Shown: piece after piece, positions 23,789-31,167 of the stretch
Numbering within the stretch: the stretch's first letter is position 1
Layout of the letters: every line of letters begins with the position of its first letter
Source: an uncultured Bacilli bacterium
Lineage (GTDB): Bacteria > Bacillota_I > Bacilli_A > RF39 > UBA660
Direction: 5' to 3'
NCBI GenBank assembly: GCA_934122395.1
Contig: CAKOWQ010000003.1
Coordinates: 186,001 to 250,000, forward strand
Length of the DNA: 64,000 nt
The notes under the pieces: model-generated
Told to the model about the DNA's origin: nothing
The model's input: the letters and a program-made list of their open reading frames with translations, nothing else
Database searches by the model: none
Position numbers and translations under genes: made by a program

Positions 23789-24259
23789 ATGAGCGAAAAG
23801 AAAATATATTTGACTGAAGAAGGTTACCGCGATTTAAAGAAAGAATTAGATGAATTGATAAATGTTAAACGACCTGAAAATATTCAAGCTATAAAAGAAG
23901 CAAGAGCATTAGGTGATTTATCTGAAAATGCTGACTATGATGCAGCTAAAAACGATCAAGCTGAAATTGAAGGACGTATTAAAAGAATAGAAAAAATGTT
24001 AGAAAACGTTGAAATAATTGAGAAAAAGAGTAGCGATGTAGTAGCACTTGGTTCAACAGTAAGCATTAAATATTGTGATGATGAAGATGAAACTGATGAA
24101 TATGAAATAGTTGGAAGTCAAGAAGCAGATCCATTTGTAAGTAAGATTTCTAATGAGAGCCCTATTGCTAAAGCTATCATGAATAAAAAAGTAGGGGACG
24201 TTGTTGAGGTTGAAAGCCCAAATGGCGTTTATAAAATAGAAATTACTGCTATAAAATAG
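23789..24259 (+). CDS. greA: Transcription elongation factor GreA
   Basis: 156 aa from the ATG at 23789, which has GAGGTGAT upstream; an earlier in-frame ATG at 23732 lies in the promoter -35. The N-terminal coiled coil (KIYLTEEGYRDLKKELDELI ... RALGDLSENADYDAAKNDQA) carries the acidic tip (SENADYD) that reaches into the RNA polymerase secondary channel to stimulate cleavage of backtracked RNA. The C-terminal FKBP-like domain ends SPNGVYKIEITAI. Usual length for the family. Confidence 0.97.
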   Translation: MSEKKIYLTEEGYRDLKKELDELINVKRPENIQAIKEARALGDLSENADYDAAKNDQAEIEGRIKRIEKMLENVEIIEKKSSDVVALGSTVSIKYCDDEDETDEYEIVGSQEADPFVSKISNESPIAKAIMNKKVGDVVEVESPNGVYKIEITAIK

Positions 24260-24266
24260 TGTAAAC

Positions 24267-24293
24267 AAAAGTGTCATTTTGACACTTTTTTAT
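24267..24293 (+). terminator. Intrinsic terminator after greA
   Basis: AAAAGTGTCA / TGACACTTTT stem followed by T. Confidence 0.88.
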
Positions 24294-24303
24294 TTTTGAT
24301 ATC

Positions 24304-24331
24304 TTTACATTTTGCCTATATATGTTATGCT
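24304..24331 (+). promoter_or_regulatory. Promoter of the surface protein gene at 24355
   Basis: TTTACA (24304-24309), 16-bp spacer, extended -10 TGTTATGCT (24323-24331). Confidence 0.6.
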
Positions 24332-24354
24332 TTATATATAATAAGGAGGATGAA

Positions 24355-25017
24355 ATGAAGAAGTTTAAATTAATTAGTATTGTATTAGCATTTATAGTAT
24401 TTGTTACTATGCCAGTTGTATATGCTCATGAAGTTGAATTAAGTAGTGATATTATTACTATTCCTACTACTAGCGAGTCTGCAATATGGAAAGGTACTAA
24501 AGTTCAAATTGCCAGTAGTTATGGAGAATATAATTTTTATTATCAATATGTAGTAATAACGGACGAACAATATAAAAATTATATAGGAATAAAAGAAGAA
24601 CAAAAGAAATATGAAGCGGAGCATAAACCAGTAGCAGGTGCAACTAAAGAAGAACAAAATGCATATGAAGAAGAAATGAAAAACTATGAAAAATCAAAAG
24701 AAGGTATTTTACCATCATATGATGATAAAAAATGGATTGCATCTAGTGATAATACTGTACCAATAGATGAAGAAAAAAATACAGAACCTGCTAAATATGT
24801 TTTATGGGTAAAAGTTGAAAGTAAAACAGGAACAGATAAAAATGCTAAATACAACGATTTAGTAGTTGTATATAACCCTACTACTAAGAGTGATGATAAT
24901 AGTAAAAGTGAAGAGGAAGCTAATCCAAGTACTAGTGATAATATAATACTATTTGCAGCAGGTGCAGCATTAATTGCTGGTGTTATGGTTGTAAGTTTTA
25001 AAAAATCAAGAGCTTAA
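24355..25017 (+). CDS. Secreted surface protein with NPSTSD sorting-like C-terminus
   Basis: 220 aa from the ATG at 24355 (AAGGAGG at 24343-24349). A signal peptide (KKFKLISIVLAFIVFVTMPV) is followed by an extracellular domain. A charged, repetitive E/K-rich middle (about residues 72-112, EEQKKYEAEHKP, then KEEQNAYEEEMKNYEK) is likely helical. A Ser/Asp/Glu linker leads to NPSTSDN (190-196), a hydrophobic segment and KKSRA. The C-terminal layout repeats that of the 10987-12438 product, so both are probably anchored by the same machinery. Function of the exposed part unknown. Confidence 0.72.
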   Translation: MKKFKLISIVLAFIVFVTMPVVYAHEVELSSDIITIPTTSESAIWKGTKVQIASSYGEYNFYYQYVVITDEQYKNYIGIKEEQKKYEAEHKPVAGATKEEQNAYEEEMKNYEKSKEGILPSYDDKKWIASSDNTVPIDEEKNTEPAKYVLWVKVESKTGTDKNAKYNDLVVVYNPTTKSDDNSKSEEEANPSTSDNIILFAAGAALIAGVMVVSFKKSRA

Positions 25018-25021
25018 AATA

Positions 25022-25056
25022 AAATAAAGTAGCAAAAGCTACTTTATTTTTTTGTA
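25022..25056. terminator. Intrinsic terminator between convergent genes
   Basis: AAATAAAGTAGC / GCTACTTTATTT stem with an AAAA loop, with T8 on the plus side. It ends the 24355 gene and lies at the 3' end of the minus-strand small ORF. Confidence 0.82.
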
Positions 25057-25163
25057 TAAAACATGATACCAGTTAACAGGATAAGGATTAATAATATTAA
25101 AAACATAATTAACAAATTAAATGTATCAGGAGTAATTGCTCCTGGATTTAATGCTACAAACAT
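25044..25163 (-). CDS. Possible 39-residue single-span membrane peptide downstream of the CPBP gene
   Basis: The ATG at 25163 follows the TAA of the CPBP gene without a gap. Translation gives an N-terminal MFVALNPGAITPDTFN, one long hydrophobic helix (about 17-36) and a YTKK end. No ribosome binding site is visible, so translation would need coupling to the upstream gene. The TPDTFN-helix-KK layout faintly resembles the sorting-like C-termini of the surface proteins in this window. Could be chance; no homologue is recognised. Confidence 0.35.
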   Translation of the reverse strand: MFVALNPGAITPDTFNLLIMFLILLILILLTGIMFYTKK

Positions 25164-25832
25164 TTATAGTACTACTAATGCTAGTAAAATTAAATTATAA
25201 ATAACTCGTGCTATTATGTTTAATATAATATTATTGGTTTTGCTATATAGAAAAGATAAAAATAGTCCCACTAAATAGTAAGAAATAAAGAAAATATTTA
25301 GATTATTATATATCAAGTAAAATATTCCAATTAATATACTAGACACTAATATAAAGACTATATCATTGTTAAATGCTTTTCTTAAATTTTGTCTAAATAT
25401 TAATTCTTCTATTATTGGTGAATATAGTATTAAGTAAAAACAAGATATAATAAAATTTTTACTGATACTATGTGTGATCGTTAAATCATTATTAGGAATA
25501 TTTATTTTTCTAGTAATTATAAAACTTAATATATTTACTGATAACATAATAAAGAATATTGCAAGGATAGATATTAGTATAATAATACTAGATTTTTTCT
25601 TATCTTTTATAGTTCTATCGATGCTTTTATCAATATCTTTTTTATAAACTAAATATATAATAAAAATATACAATGAATTTAGTATTATCTCATATACTGA
25701 TATTAATTTATTATTATGAATACTTAATAGATTAAGAGGAACCTGTATAAAAGTAGACCATAATAAGTAACTAATAATAATTCCTAATGAAATAATAAAT
25801 TCTTTTCCATTTTTTTTATTTTTTAGTATCAC
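25164..25832 (-). CDS. CPBP (CAAX/Abi) family membrane protein with incomplete catalytic site
   Basis: 222 aa with about six hydrophobic segments, GTG start at 25832. The first CPBP motif EELIFRQ (EExxxR) is intact. At the second motif the expected FxxxH reads GIFYLIYN, with Tyr for His, and the third reads IIARVIYN with Arg where HxxxN has His. CPBP proteins are intramembrane glutamate/zinc-type proteases often tied to bacteriocin maturation or self-immunity. Loss of both His suggests a non-proteolytic member. A 15-codon ORF with a strong ribosome site lies just upstream on the same strand. Confidence 0.65.
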   Translation of the reverse strand: MILKNKKNGKEFIISLGIIISYLLWSTFIQVPLNLLSIHNNKLISVYEIILNSLYIFIIYLVYKKDIDKSIDRTIKDKKKSSIIILISILAIFFIMLSVNILSFIITRKINIPNNDLTITHSISKNFIISCFYLILYSPIIEELIFRQNLRKAFNNDIVFILVSSILIGIFYLIYNNLNIFFISYYLVGLFLSFLYSKTNNIILNIIARVIYNLILLALVVL

Positions 25833-25847
25833 TTTTATACCTAGATT

Positions 25848-25895
25848 CTAATAGAAATATAGAAATTGTTTTAACCATTTTAAAAAACTTTTCAT
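25848..25895 (-). CDS. Possible 15-residue cationic aromatic peptide or leader ORF
   Basis: The ATG at 25895-25893 is preceded by AAAGGAGG (minus strand), one of the best ribosome sites in the window. It encodes MKSFLKWLKQFLYFY and stops at TAG (25848-25850), 15 bases before the CPBP start. The sequence is amphipathic, with Lys at 2, 6 and 9 among Leu, Phe, Trp and Tyr. It may be a leader peptide coupled to the CPBP gene, or a tiny bacteriocin-like peptide with the CPBP protein as partner. Translation is unproven. Confidence 0.4.
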   Translation of the reverse strand: MKSFLKWLKQFLYFY

Positions 25896-25913
25896 TAGGC
25901 CTCCTTTATCCTT

Positions 25914-25945
25914 ATAGAAAGTTAACAAACAAGTAACTTTCTATT
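25914..25945. repeat. Inverted repeat in the divergent intergenic region
   Basis: ATAGAAAGTTA / TAACTTTCTAT arms separated by about 10 bases, followed on the plus side by TTTTTAATTTT. On the minus strand it would sit in the 5' leader of the peptide/CPBP operon; on the plus strand it looks like a terminator for antisense transcripts. Confidence 0.5.
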
Positions 25946-26003
25946 TTTAATTTTACCATAGAAAAGGTAAAAGTCAACATTTTGTTAACTTCGGCGTTGC
26001 TTA

Positions 26004-26032
26004 TTGCAAGTAATCGAATAAAGTGTTATTAT
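26004..26032 (+). promoter_or_regulatory. Promoter of the sigma-like factor gene
   Basis: TTGCAA (26004-26009), 17-bp spacer, extended -10 TGTTATTAT (26024-26032). Confidence 0.6.
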
Positions 26033-26055
26033 ATAGGAACAAATCGGGGGATTTT

Positions 26056-27225
26056 ATGAGTGAAGTAACTTTAAAAGATAAGAAAGAAGTTCTTGTTATG
26101 GCAAGTAAAGAAGAAAGGAAAGCTAAAATTTGTAAGGCTCTTATGGAAGCTAATTTTAGTCTTGTGTTTGATATCGCAAATATTCATAATTATTATGATC
26201 AAGATGAATTAATTTCGGTAGGAACTCAAGGGCTTGTGAAAGCTGCTAATAGTTATGATACTACTAGAAATACACTGTTTAGGAATTATGCTTCAAAATG
26301 CATTAGTAATGAGATTAATAATTTTTTAAAAAAGGCAAGTATAAGAAATGAAAATGTAAGTTTAGAAACACCAGTACAAACTAGTTATGGTAGTAAAAGA
26401 TTAAAAGATATTATAATAGATGATGATCCATTTCGTAAAATATTCGATGAAGATGTTCATGCTTCTATTAGAAGTGCAATTACTTTATTACCATCACCTG
26501 AACGTGAAATAGTACAAATGCGATTTGGTTTTATTGATAATAAAATATTTAGTTTAAGAGATATTGCTAGTAAACTTCATTTATCATATGGTTATGTAAG
26601 TGAACTCTTAAATAATGGCGTAGAACTTGCTGCTATAATACTATCTAAAAAAGGAATAATAGATTTGAATAAGGACGAATATACTCTAGTTCACGATAAA
26701 AAAGGAAAAGTAAGAGCAATAAAAAAAGATAAGTTGTCAATATATAAGTATTTTAGCGATTATAGTGAAGATGAAATTAATTATGCATTATCAACTTTGA
26801 CTCAAAGTGAAAGAGGATTGTTACCAAGTGCTTGTGGTGAAGCAATTCCTAATGAAATGTCTGAATTTATATATATTAGTCGAAAATTAAAAAAACGACT
26901 TGATGCTTTTAGAGAAAATAAAGGTGCTGGTGCTGATAGGTTAACTACTGATGACTATAAAGAAATAGTTGATATATTAAATGGTGATAATATGCCAAAA
27001 AGAATTCAGGCGTTGGAAGAAAGCGAAAAAATTGTGGCATTATTAAGTTTGGGGTATGTAAATGGGAAGTATTTTTCAAGTGAATTTGTTTCAGATACTT
27101 TAGGTATTCCACAAGAACGCGTTTTGGAAATAATTGATAAAACTGAAGAATTTGCTAGACAAGAGAGAAAAGAAGAAATGGAAAAATATCTAACCGGAAT
27201 AAAAACCAAAAGCAAAAGACCTTGA
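26056..27225 (+). CDS. Sigma-70 family factor with a long C-terminal extension
   Basis: 389 aa from the ATG at 26056 (CGGGGGA upstream). Residues about 35-105 match region 2: DQDELISVGTQGLVKAANSY, then FRNYASKCISNEINNFLKK. Residues about 135-190 match region 4: LLPSPEREIVQMRFGF, then SLRDIASKLHLSYGYVSEL. About 200 more residues follow, with two further segments shaped like region 4 (ALSTLTQSERGLLPSA; ALEESEKIVALLSLG ... FVSDTLGIPQERVLEIID). Region 3 is reduced and region 1.1 absent, as in alternative sigma factors. It precedes tig but has its own promoter. Target promoters and any anti-sigma factor are unknown. Confidence 0.7.
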   Translation: MSEVTLKDKKEVLVMASKEERKAKICKALMEANFSLVFDIANIHNYYDQDELISVGTQGLVKAANSYDTTRNTLFRNYASKCISNEINNFLKKASIRNENVSLETPVQTSYGSKRLKDIIIDDDPFRKIFDEDVHASIRSAITLLPSPEREIVQMRFGFIDNKIFSLRDIASKLHLSYGYVSELLNNGVELAAIILSKKGIIDLNKDEYTLVHDKKGKVRAIKKDKLSIYKYFSDYSEDEINYALSTLTQSERGLLPSACGEAIPNEMSEFIYISRKLKKRLDAFRENKGAGADRLTTDDYKEIVDILNGDNMPKRIQALEESEKIVALLSLGYVNGKYFSSEFVSDTLGIPQERVLEIIDKTEEFARQERKEEMEKYLTGIKTKSKRP

Positions 27226-27274
27226 ATTAAAACGCTAATTCATATATAATATAATAAGTATTGGAGGAAATATT

Positions 27275-28537
27275 ATGTCAAAAAAAGATAATAAACATGA
27301 AATTACAGTTAAAATAGAAGGTGAATCTTGGAAAAATGCCTTAGACAAAGCATTTAACGAAGAAGTAAAAAAAGTAAATGTTGATGGATTTAGAAAAGGT
27401 AAAGTACCAAGAGAAATATTTGAAAAGAAGTTTGGTAAGGAACGTTTATATATTCCTGCTGTTGATAACGTTATTGAAGAAGGATATGTTAAAGCATTAG
27501 AAGAATCTAAATTAATACCAGTAGTACAACCAAAACTTGATATTAAAAGTATTGATGAAAATGGTGTTGAATTAATGTTTACTATTATTACTAAACCTGA
27601 AGTTAAAATTAAAAAATATAAAGGATTAAATGTTAAACCAGAAAAAATTAAAGTAACTAAAGAAGAAATCGAACATGAACTTCATCATGTATTAGAAAGA
27701 TACAGTGAAGAACGTGTTAAAGAAAATGGTGAAGTTGCTATGGGTGACGTTGCTATTATCGATTTTGAAGGATTTAAAGATGGTGTAGCATTCGAAGGTG
27801 GAAAAGGTGAAAACTATGAATTAGAAATTGGTAGTCATTCATTTATTCCGGGATTTGAAGAACAATTAGTAGGGATGAAAACAGGTAGCAAAAAAGAAAT
27901 AGAAGTAACTTTCCCAGAAGAATATCCAGCTAAAGATTTACAAGGACAAAAAGCTACATTTAAAGTAAAAGTAAATGAAGTAAAAGAAAAAGTTCAAAGA
28001 GAATTCGATAAAGAACTATTTGATGATTTAGGAATTGAAGGCGTTGATTCTAAAGAAAAACTAGAAAAAGAAATAGAAGAAAACCTTAAAGCTCATAAAG
28101 AAGTTGATGCTGAAAATAATTATGTAGATAAATTACTAGAAACAGTTGGAAAAGAAACTGAAGTTGATATTCCTGAAGAAATGGTTAATGAAGAAGTAGA
28201 TAGATTATTACATAGATTTGAGGATCAAATTAAAATGCAAGGTATCTCACTAGACTTATATTACCAATTTACTAATACTAAAGAAGAAGATTTAAGAGCA
28301 CAATTAGAAAAAGAAGCATACAGTCATGTATTATATCGTTTAATGCTTGAAGAAGTTGCTAAACAAGAAAAAGTTGAAATTACTGATGAAGAAGCAGAAA
28401 AAGAAGCTGATAGTTTATCTAGTAAGTACCAAATGGAAAAAGAAGAATTCTTAAAAATGTTTGGTGGACTAGATATGATTAAATATGACTTAGAAATGCG
28501 TAAAGTAATTGAACTATTAAAAGAATTTAATAAATAA
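27275..28537 (+). CDS. tig: Trigger factor, ribosome-associated chaperone
   Basis: 420 aa. The N-terminal ribosome-binding domain has FRKGKVPREIFEKKFG (about 38-53), the trigger factor signature that docks at ribosomal protein L23. The FKBP-type PPIase domain (about 150-240) has VAIIDFEGFKDG and GSHSFIPGFEEQLVGM. The C-terminal helical arms are Glu/Lys-rich. It assists folding of nascent chains. GGAGG precedes the ATG and a hairpin terminator follows. Confidence 0.96.
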   Translation: MSKKDNKHEITVKIEGESWKNALDKAFNEEVKKVNVDGFRKGKVPREIFEKKFGKERLYIPAVDNVIEEGYVKALEESKLIPVVQPKLDIKSIDENGVELMFTIITKPEVKIKKYKGLNVKPEKIKVTKEEIEHELHHVLERYSEERVKENGEVAMGDVAIIDFEGFKDGVAFEGGKGENYELEIGSHSFIPGFEEQLVGMKTGSKKEIEVTFPEEYPAKDLQGQKATFKVKVNEVKEKVQREFDKELFDDLGIEGVDSKEKLEKEIEENLKAHKEVDAENNYVDKLLETVGKETEVDIPEEMVNEEVDRLLHRFEDQIKMQGISLDLYYQFTNTKEEDLRAQLEKEAYSHVLYRLMLEEVAKQEKVEITDEEAEKEADSLSSKYQMEKEEFLKMFGGLDMIKYDLEMRKVIELLKEFNK

Positions 28538-28559
28538 GCCAGATCTTGGCTTTTTTTTT
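28536..28559 (+). terminator. Intrinsic terminator after tig
   Basis: AAGCCA / TGGCTT stem, loop GATCT, then T9. Confidence 0.85.
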
Positions 28560-28601
28560 ATGTTGTTTTGTGGTAGACTAATTGTAGAATAGGGTGATTA
28601 T

Positions 28602-29093
28602 ATGACAGATAACAATGGTTCAATTAAAATGGTAGGATATTTAGGTATTTTTATCTTATTATTATTTATTATACTTCCTCCATTATTTAGAGTACTTTTT
28701 CCGGAAGATGAAAATAAAGATGTAGAAAAAGAAAAGTTAGTGATGAATTTAACTTGTACTAAAGATGAAGACTTCGTTGAATATAAACTTAAAACTATTA
28801 TTAGTACTAATTATGTAGATAGTAAAATAAGTGACTCTACTTTTACTTATGAAATTTCAGCAAGTGATTCTTATTTTTCTAGTGGTATTAGTATAGAAGA
28901 ATATGAAAGCTTAAAGAAAGTATCTAATGTTGACTTTACTGAAAATAATAATAAATACATATTAAAAATTGATTATGATAAATTTGATTATAGTAATGAA
29001 GAATTATTAAAGAATCATAGTAAAGTTATATCAGAACAAATGGCAATATATAGTGATGATTCTTTTGAATGCACAACTACTAGGAAAAATTAG
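28602..29093 (+). CDS. Hypothetical membrane-anchored protein
   Basis: 163 aa with one N-terminal transmembrane segment (about residues 11-32: VGYLGIFILLLFIILPPLF), then an extracytoplasmic Lys/Glu/Asp/Ser-rich domain containing NLTCTKDE and ending in ECTTTRKN. The two Cys could form a disulphide. The layout (FECT near the end, TCT early) resembles the small lipoprotein encoded at 48485-48946, whose mature part also has FECTRTEK and ends in YTCK. It is 8 bp upstream of the phosphohexomutase gene. No known family is recognised. Confidence 0.65.
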   Translation: MTDNNGSIKMVGYLGIFILLLFIILPPLFRVLFPEDENKDVEKEKLVMNLTCTKDEDFVEYKLKTIISTNYVDSKISDSTFTYEISASDSYFSSGISIEEYESLKKVSNVDFTENNNKYILKIDYDKFDYSNEELLKNHSKVISEQMAIYSDDSFECTTTRKN

Positions 29094-29101
29094 GAGGAGT
29101 T

Positions 29102-30463
29102 ATGAATATTAATAAATATATATTTAGAGGATATGATATAAGAGGAGTATATCCTAAAGATTTAAATAGTGATGTTGCATATATCATTGGTAGAAGTTTT
29201 GGTACATATGTTAATAAGATGGGTAAAAAAACTTGTATAGTAGGAAGAGATAATAGATATTCATCTTTAGAGTTAGCATCATTCTTAATTGAAGGTATTT
29301 TATCAACTGGTGTTGACGTTATTGATTTAGGACTTGTTACTACACCTATGTATTATTATGCATGTATATTAAAGAATAATCCTACTGGTATCATGGTAAC
29401 AGCTAGTCATAATCCTAAAGATGATAATGGATTTAAATTTGCATTTGATGAACGTGGTAATGCAAGAGGAGAGATGATTGAAGAGTTCCGTGATTTTACT
29501 TTTAAGGGTGAGTTTATTAATGGTAAAGGAAAATTATCTAAGTATGATGTAAGAGATGAATACATTAAATTAATGATTGATAATATTTCATTAGGAAAAC
29601 GTCCACTTAAAGTAATATTAGATTTAGGAAATGGTACTACTACTTGTATAGCAAAAGATATATATTATAGATTACCAATAGATATTGAAACATTATTTGG
29701 AGAAAGTGATCCTAATTTTCCTAATCATCATCCAGATCCTTGCGTTGAAGAGAATTTGAATTTTTTGAAAAAAGAAGTTTTAGATAAAAAAGCAGACATT
29801 GGTATTGCATTTGATGGTGATGGTGATCGTGTAGGTATAGTGGATGAAAAAGGAAACTATATTCCTACTGATAAATATATGATTATAATTATTAGAGACA
29901 TAATTGATAAAGTTAAGAAAAAAACATTCTTATATGATGTTAAATGTTCTAAAGCACTTGATGACGAAATAATAAAATTAGGTGGTAAAAGCATTTGTTA
30001 TAGAACAGGTAACTCTTATACTAAAGCTAAAGTAAGAGATGAAGACTTGCCTTTTGGTGGAGAATTATCAGGGCATGTTTATTTTAGGGATAGATGGCCA
30101 GGATTTGATTCAGGAATATATGCTGGACTTAGATTAGTAGAAATATTATCTCATACTAATAAGCCACTTAGTGCATTATTAGATGGTATATCACATTATG
30201 AATCAACACCAGAATTAAAATTTCCATCGCCTGATGATAAAAAATTCATAGTAGTTGATAAAATAATTAATTACTGTAGAAGTAAGGGATATGATACTTT
30301 AACAATAGATGGAGCAAGAGTAACATTTAATGATGGATGGGCTTTAGTAAGAGCAAGTAATACCGGTCCTAATATTACAACAAGATTTGAAGCAACCACT
30401 AAAGAAAGATTAGAAGAAATACAAAAAGAATTTACTGATTTAATAAATGAATATAATAAATAA
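29102..30463 (+). CDS. Phosphomannomutase/phosphoglucomutase
   Basis: 453 aa alpha-D-phosphohexomutase. The phosphoserine loop is TASHNP (Ser102). The metal-binding loop FDGDGDRVGIVD is at about 236-247. The sugar-specificity loop is GGELSGHVYFRD (GELSGH), and the phosphate-binding C-terminal domain ends with RASNTGPNITTRFEA. It interconverts mannose-6-P/mannose-1-P and probably glucose-6-P/glucose-1-P, feeding nucleotide sugars for envelope polymers. GGAGGAG lies before the ATG and it is likely co-transcribed with the membrane protein 8 bp upstream. ManB versus dual PMM/PGM specificity cannot be decided. Confidence 0.9.
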   Translation: MNINKYIFRGYDIRGVYPKDLNSDVAYIIGRSFGTYVNKMGKKTCIVGRDNRYSSLELASFLIEGILSTGVDVIDLGLVTTPMYYYACILKNNPTGIMVTASHNPKDDNGFKFAFDERGNARGEMIEEFRDFTFKGEFINGKGKLSKYDVRDEYIKLMIDNISLGKRPLKVILDLGNGTTTCIAKDIYYRLPIDIETLFGESDPNFPNHHPDPCVEENLNFLKKEVLDKKADIGIAFDGDGDRVGIVDEKGNYIPTDKYMIIIIRDIIDKVKKKTFLYDVKCSKALDDEIIKLGGKSICYRTGNSYTKAKVRDEDLPFGGELSGHVYFRDRWPGFDSGIYAGLRLVEILSHTNKPLSALLDGISHYESTPELKFPSPDDKKFIVVDKIINYCRSKGYDTLTIDGARVTFNDGWALVRASNTGPNITTRFEATTKERLEEIQKEFTDLINEYNK

Positions 30464-30485
30464 GGAACTTTGGTTCCTTTTTTTG
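30462..30485 (+). terminator. Intrinsic terminator after the phosphohexomutase gene
   Basis: AAGGAAC / GTTCCTT stem with a TTTG loop, followed by TTTTT. Confidence 0.87.
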
Positions 30486-30505
30486 TGAAAAAATAGTGAA
30501 GTTGA

Positions 30506-30535
30506 TTGACTTTATGACAAGGTGTCATATATAAT
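30506..30535 (+). promoter_or_regulatory. TetR-ABC operon promoter with operator filling the spacer
   Basis: TTGACT (30506-30511), 18-bp spacer, TATAAT (30530-30535). The palindrome TATGACA-AGG-TGTCATA (30513-30529) occupies almost exactly the spacer between -35 and -10, a classic position for a TetR-type repressor. The first gene downstream encodes a TetR regulator, so autorepression is likely. Confidence 0.75.
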
Positions 30536-30561
30536 GAAAAAGTACGTTTGGTGGTGATATT

Positions 30562-31167
30562 GTGGCTAAGGATAAATTCTTTGAATTAGATAAAGATAAA
30601 CAAGAAAAATTGTTAAAAGCAGCTAAAGTGGAATTTTCAACTAAAAGTTATGAAGAAGCATCTATTAATAAGATAATTAAAAGTATTAATTTAGCGAGAG
30701 GTAGTTTTTACTTGTATTTTGATAATAAAGAGGATTTATATTTATATATACTTAAAAGTTATATAGAGAAATTTAGAGAAAAACTTTTAGTTATTCTAAA
30801 TAATAATGACAGAGATATATTTAAAAGTTTAATTATCTTTTACGATGAAATAGTAAAGACTAAAGATAGTGACTATAATTTAGTTCATAATTTATTTATT
30901 AATATGAATTCTAAACAATTAGATATTGCTTTTCCTAAAGTAATTGAAAGTGAAATTAATGGCTCTATTCTAAATACTATAGACTTTTCAAAGTATGATA
31001 TTTCTTTTGAAGAAAGAAAAATCTTACTTAGTATATTAATGCCTATACTATTTCATTCGATTGCAATATCATTTGATGATTTTCACCAAATTAGTGATGT
31101 ACGTGCACATTATATTGCACAACTTAATATAATTAAAAGAGGCTTAGAAAGGAAGACGTTATGTTAA
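30562..31167 (+). CDS. TetR/AcrR-family transcriptional regulator
   Basis: 201 aa with a GTG start. The N-terminal helix-turn-helix (about residues 13-57) includes LLKAAKVEFSTKSYEEASIN and IIKSINLARGSFYLYFDNKE, the normal TetR DNA-binding signature. The C-terminal ligand-binding half is divergent, as usual. It is the first gene of an operon with two ABC half-transporters; its 3' end overlaps the next start by 7 bp. It probably binds the palindrome in its own promoter and releases it on binding an exported compound. The ligand is unknown. Confidence 0.9.
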   Translation: MAKDKFFELDKDKQEKLLKAAKVEFSTKSYEEASINKIIKSINLARGSFYLYFDNKEDLYLYILKSYIEKFREKLLVILNNNDRDIFKSLIIFYDEIVKTKDSDYNLVHNLFINMNSKQLDIAFPKVIESEINGSILNTIDFSKYDISFEERKILLSILMPILFHSIAISFDDFHQISDVRAHYIAQLNIIKRGLERKTLC

